Positions 5,341-7,519 of a stretch of 7,519 nt of DNA are shown here, piece after piece (position 1 is the first letter of the stretch; each line of letters opens with the position of its first letter). The position numbers and the translations under genes are program-made. Source of the DNA: an uncultured Thiomonas sp. (lineage in GTDB: Bacteria > Pseudomonadota > Gammaproteobacteria > Burkholderiales > Burkholderiaceae_C); the NCBI GenBank assembly GCA_937927695.1, contig CALBRU010000243.1:1-7519 (forward strand). The letters run 5' to 3'. The notes beneath the pieces are model-generated. The model had not been told where the DNA came from, ran no database searches, and saw nothing but the letters and a program-made list of their open reading frames with translations.

Positions 5341-6618
5341 ATGGCAGACAAACTCAGTGCCGTCAAAGGCATGAATGACATCGTGCCGCCAAAATCGGCG
5401 GCCTGGGAGTGGTTTGAAGAGCAGGTGCGCGCGCTCATGGGCAGCTACGGCTACCAGAATCTACGCACGCCCATACTCGAATACACCCCGCTGTTCGTGC
5501 GCGGCATCGGCGAAGTGACCGACATCGTCGAAAAAGAGATGTACAGCTTCACCGACGCGCTCAATGGCGAACCGCTCACGCTGCGGCCCGAAGGCACGGC
5601 GGCCGTGGTGCGCGCGTGCATTGAACATTCGCTGCTGTATGACGGCGGCAAGCGGCTCTGGTACACCGGGCCGATGTTCCGCCACGAGCGGCCACAGCGC
5701 GGGCGCTATCGCCAGTTCCATCAAGTTGGTGCCGAGGCGCTGGGTTTTGCCGGGCCGGATGTGGACGTAGAGCTCATTCTGATGGCCCGTCAGCTCTGGG
5801 CGCGTCTGGGTCTGAGTGAACTGGTCACGCTCGAAATCAACTGTCTCGGTCAGGCCGACGAGCGGGCGCGGCATCGCGTGGCGCTCATCGCCTATCTCGA
5901 ACAACACATCGATCAACTCGATGAAGATGCGCGGCGCCGCCTGCACAGCAATCCGCTACGCGTGCTCGATACCAAGAATCCGGCCATGCAGGCGCTGGTG
6001 GAGGGGGCGCCCAAGCTCATCGACTACCTCGGCGAAGCTTCTCTGGCGCATTTCGAGGGGGTGCAGGCGCTGTTGCGCGCGGTGGGGCAGCCTTTCACTC
6101 TCAACCCGCGACTGGTGCGCGGGCTGGACTATTACAACCTCACGGTATTCGAGTGGGTGACCGACCGGCTGGGCGCGCAGGCTACGGTTTGCGCGGGCGG
6201 ACGCTACGACGGGCTGATCGAGCAGATCGGCGGCAAGCCCACGCCAGCCTGCGGCTGGGCGCTGGGCATGGAGCGGGTGCTCGAACTGCTGATTGAAGCG
6301 GGTCAGAATGCGCCCGTGAGCGCCCCTCATGCCTACGCCGTGCTGACCAGCCCTGAGTTGATGTCGCGTGTCATGCCTCTGTGCGAGTCTTTGCGTGCTG
6401 CCGGAGTGCGGGTGCAACTGCACATGGGCGGCGGCAGCATGAAGTCGCAAATGAAAAAGGCCGACGCCTCCGGCGCGCGCTGGGCGCTGTTGTTCGGTGA
6501 ACAGGAATTGCAGTCCGGGCAGGTCGGCATTAAAGATCTGCGCGGCGCGCAGGATGCGCAGCAGCAGCGCATGCTCCCGCTGGAACCCTTGCAGACGCTG
6601 GTTTGCGCTCTGCTCTGA
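5341..6618 (+). CDS. hisS: Histidine--tRNA ligase
   Basis: HisS is a class II aminoacyl-tRNA synthetase that charges tRNA-His with histidine in the cytoplasm. The 425-residue product is of normal bacterial length. Visible signatures are the N-terminal KGMNDIVPP, TLRPEGTAAVVRACIEH (80-96), motif 2 as MFRHERPQRGRYRQFHQVG (112-130) with its catalytic arginine, and the histidine-binding segments LVRGLDYYNLTVFE (258-271) and AGGRYDGLIEQIGG (285-298). Motif 3 is GWALGMERVLELL (305-317). The C-terminal anticodon-binding domain covers about 328-425. The start is ATG 5341, five bases after the ispG stop; an upstream TTG at 5332 would overlap that stop but suits the Shine-Dalgarno spacing poorly. The ispG-hisS-yfgM-bamB order is shared widely among beta- and gammaproteobacteria. 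Confidence 0.97.
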   Translation: MADKLSAVKGMNDIVPPKSAAWEWFEEQVRALMGSYGYQNLRTPILEYTPLFVRGIGEVTDIVEKEMYSFTDALNGEPLTLRPEGTAAVVRACIEHSLLYDGGKRLWYTGPMFRHERPQRGRYRQFHQVGAEALGFAGPDVDVELILMARQLWARLGLSELVTLEINCLGQADERARHRVALIAYLEQHIDQLDEDARRRLHSNPLRVLDTKNPAMQALVEGAPKLIDYLGEASLAHFEGVQALLRAVGQPFTLNPRLVRGLDYYNLTVFEWVTDRLGAQATVCAGGRYDGLIEQIGGKPTPACGWALGMERVLELLIEAGQNAPVSAPHAYAVLTSPELMSRVMPLCESLRAAGVRVQLHMGGGSMKSQMKKADASGARWALLFGEQELQSGQVGIKDLRGAQDAQQQRMLPLEPLQTLVCALL

Positions 6619-6625
6619 ACGGCCA

Positions 6626-6645
6626 ACCTAAAATAGCTACTTTTC
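6626..6645 (+). promoter_or_regulatory. Possible promoter element between hisS and the yfgM-like gene
   Basis: The 42-base gap after hisS is the largest inside the cluster and contains the AT-rich CCTAAAATAGCTACTTTTC. TAAAATAG (6629-6636) also occurs before ndk (636-643). If TAAAAT is a -10 element, transcription would begin about 20 bases before ATG 6661. No good -35 hexamer is visible, and no terminator hairpin is seen in the gap. This is a weak candidate for an internal promoter. Confidence 0.3.
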
Positions 6646-6660
6646 GTCCCCCATCGTCCC

Positions 6661-7299
6661 ATGAGCTACAACTTCGAAGAACAAGAGCAGATCGCCCAGA
6701 TGCGTCATTTCTGGGAGCGTTGGGGCACCCAGATTTCCGCGGGCGTGCTGGCTGTCGCTGTGGGTTTCGCCGGCTATTACGGCTGGCAATGGTGGCAACG
6801 CAACCAAGGGGCGAAGGCGGCGGTGGTGTTCGAGCAGGTGCAGGCCGCCATCCAGAGCAACAGCCCCGACAAGATCGAGCAAGCCTGGGCTGTGATGCAA
6901 AACAAGGCACCCGGCAGTGCCTATGCCGGCATGGCTGCGCTGGCCGTCGCCAAGGCCTTGCACGACGCAGGTAAAAACGAACAGGCCATTGCCGCGCTCA
7001 ACTGGGCTTCCGAGCACGCGGCCGGACCGAGCGCGCGAGCAGTGGCCCGGCTGAATCTCTCGGCCTTGCAGATCGATGCCAAGCAATATGCCGAGGCGAT
7101 CAAAACCCTGGCTGACGTGCCCGAGCCGACTTTCGCCGCCCTGTTTGACATCCGCCGTGGCGATCTGGCCATGCTGCAAGGCCAGCGCGACGCGGCTCGC
7201 ACCGCTTACGGAGCCGCACTCAAGGCGCTGCCTGCCGATTCATCACAGCGCGCTGCGGTCGAGCAAAAACTGCAGTCGGTCGGCGGAGGTGAGGCATGA
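6661..7299 (+). CDS. YfgM-like membrane-anchored TPR protein (SecYEG-associated ancillary subunit)
   Basis: The 212-residue product has the YfgM family layout. A short cytoplasmic N-terminus (MSYNFEEQEQIAQMRHFWER) is followed by one transmembrane segment (about 22-44, ISAGVLAVAVGFAGYYGWQW) and a periplasmic helical region with TPR-like repeats (about 52-205, including AALAVAKALHDAGKNEQAIA and LNLSALQIDAKQYAEAIKTL). In E. coli YfgM binds the SecYEG translocon with PpiD and is thought to help pass secreted proteins to periplasmic chaperones. The position between hisS and bamB is the same as in E. coli and supports the call. No Shine-Dalgarno sequence precedes ATG 6661, yet the conserved start MSYNFEEQEQ fits this codon. 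Its stop overlaps the bamB start by four bases (ATGA). The symbol is left empty because betaproteobacterial members are often named only by domain. Confidence 0.88.
   Translation: MSYNFEEQEQIAQMRHFWERWGTQISAGVLAVAVGFAGYYGWQWWQRNQGAKAAVVFEQVQAAIQSNSPDKIEQAWAVMQNKAPGSAYAGMAALAVAKALHDAGKNEQAIAALNWASEHAAGPSARAVARLNLSALQIDAKQYAEAIKTLADVPEPTFAALFDIRRGDLAMLQGQRDAARTAYGAALKALPADSSQRAAVEQKLQSVGGGEA
7285..7289 (+). promoter_or_regulatory. Ribosome binding site of bamB
   Basis: A perfect GGAGG, followed by TGA, lies six bases before ATG 7296 within the last codons of the yfgM-like gene. It fixes the bamB start at the ATGA overlap and is the strongest Shine-Dalgarno sequence in the window. Confidence 0.85.
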
Positions 7300-7519
7300 G
7301 CGCGACCCGTCAGAGTTCCCTCTTTGTGGCGTCACGCTTCGTTCGGCTGGCGCGTCTGGCTCTGCCTCTCTTGCTCGTCGCGGGCTTGGGCGCTTGCGCT
7401 TCGGGCTCCAAACCGCCTGAGCCGATGCCGCTGACCCCGGTAGTCAACATTCTGACCGTCAAGCAAGCCTGGACGCAGCAGATTGGCCGAAGCGAACAGA
7501 CAGAGATCGAAGCTTTCGT
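7296..7519 (+). CDS. bamB: Outer membrane protein assembly factor BamB, N-terminal part (cut by window end)
   Basis: BamB is the beta-propeller lipoprotein of the BAM complex, which folds beta-barrel proteins into the outer membrane. Only 74 codons are present. They encode a basic N-terminus, a hydrophobic signal core (about 20-32, ARLALPLLLVAGL) and a lipobox LGAC with Cys34 as the predicted lipidated residue. A proline-rich spacer (KPPEPMPLTP) and the start of the mature domain (TVKQAWTQQIG) follow, the latter resembling the first strand of BamB propellers. The gene overlaps the yfgM-like gene by four bases (ATGA), behind a strong GGAGG site, so translation is probably coupled. The call relies on the signal peptide, the AWTQQIG segment and the hisS-yfgM-bamB order, because the propeller repeats lie beyond the window. 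Confidence 0.87.
   Translation, partial: MSATRQSSLFVASRFVRLARLALPLLLVAGLGACASGSKPPEPMPLTPVVNILTVKQAWTQQIGRSEQTEIEAF

Noticed and set aside
7502..7519. Window end AGATCGAAGC looks a little like the Illumina adapter start AGATCGGAAGAGC
   Set aside because: Only the first six bases agree before it diverges, and the bases continue the bamB reading frame, so this is chance resemblance.

Overview
The window looks like a piece of a GC-rich betaproteobacterial draft contig, most likely Burkholderiales. The gene order (ndk, rlmN, pilW, rodZ-like, ispG, hisS, yfgM-like, bamB) is one I recognise from that group, the IspG is of the long betaproteobacterial kind, and codon third positions are mostly G or C. 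I cannot name the genus. All genes read on the + strand.

Bases 1-46 are not biological. They match the 3' 46 bases of the Illumina universal (P5/TruSeq read 1) adapter, so genomic sequence starts at about base 47 and this is an untrimmed contig end. Next comes the 3' part of a TRAP-transporter large permease gene (dctM family). An in-frame TAA at 426-428 interrupts it. The same frame then continues for 42 codons, encoding the expected last transmembrane helix, to a TAG at 555-557. This is either a sequencing error near the contig end, a real nonsense mutation, or a split gene. A strong rho-independent terminator at 576-600 closes this unit.

From 682 to the end runs a tightly packed housekeeping cluster: ndk (nucleotide balance), rlmN (rRNA/tRNA methylation), pilW (type IV pilus lipoprotein), a rodZ-like gene (cell shape), ispG (isoprenoid precursors), hisS (histidyl-tRNA synthetase), a yfgM-like gene (Sec-associated, periplasmic TPR) and the 5' end of bamB (outer-membrane protein assembly). 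Gaps are 21, 14, 6, 11, 5 and 42 bases, then a 4-base overlap, which suggests largely shared transcription. Possible internal promoter-like AT-rich patches lie before ndk and before the yfgM-like gene. The products combine translation (RlmN, HisS), precursor supply (Ndk, IspG) and envelope building (PilW, RodZ, YfgM, BamB).

I found no RNA gene, CRISPR array, insertion sequence, phage gene or defence gene, and no stretch over 300 bases without a gene. I see no undescribed system here. The points worth a second look are the adapter, the interrupted permease gene and a few start-site and promoter details.
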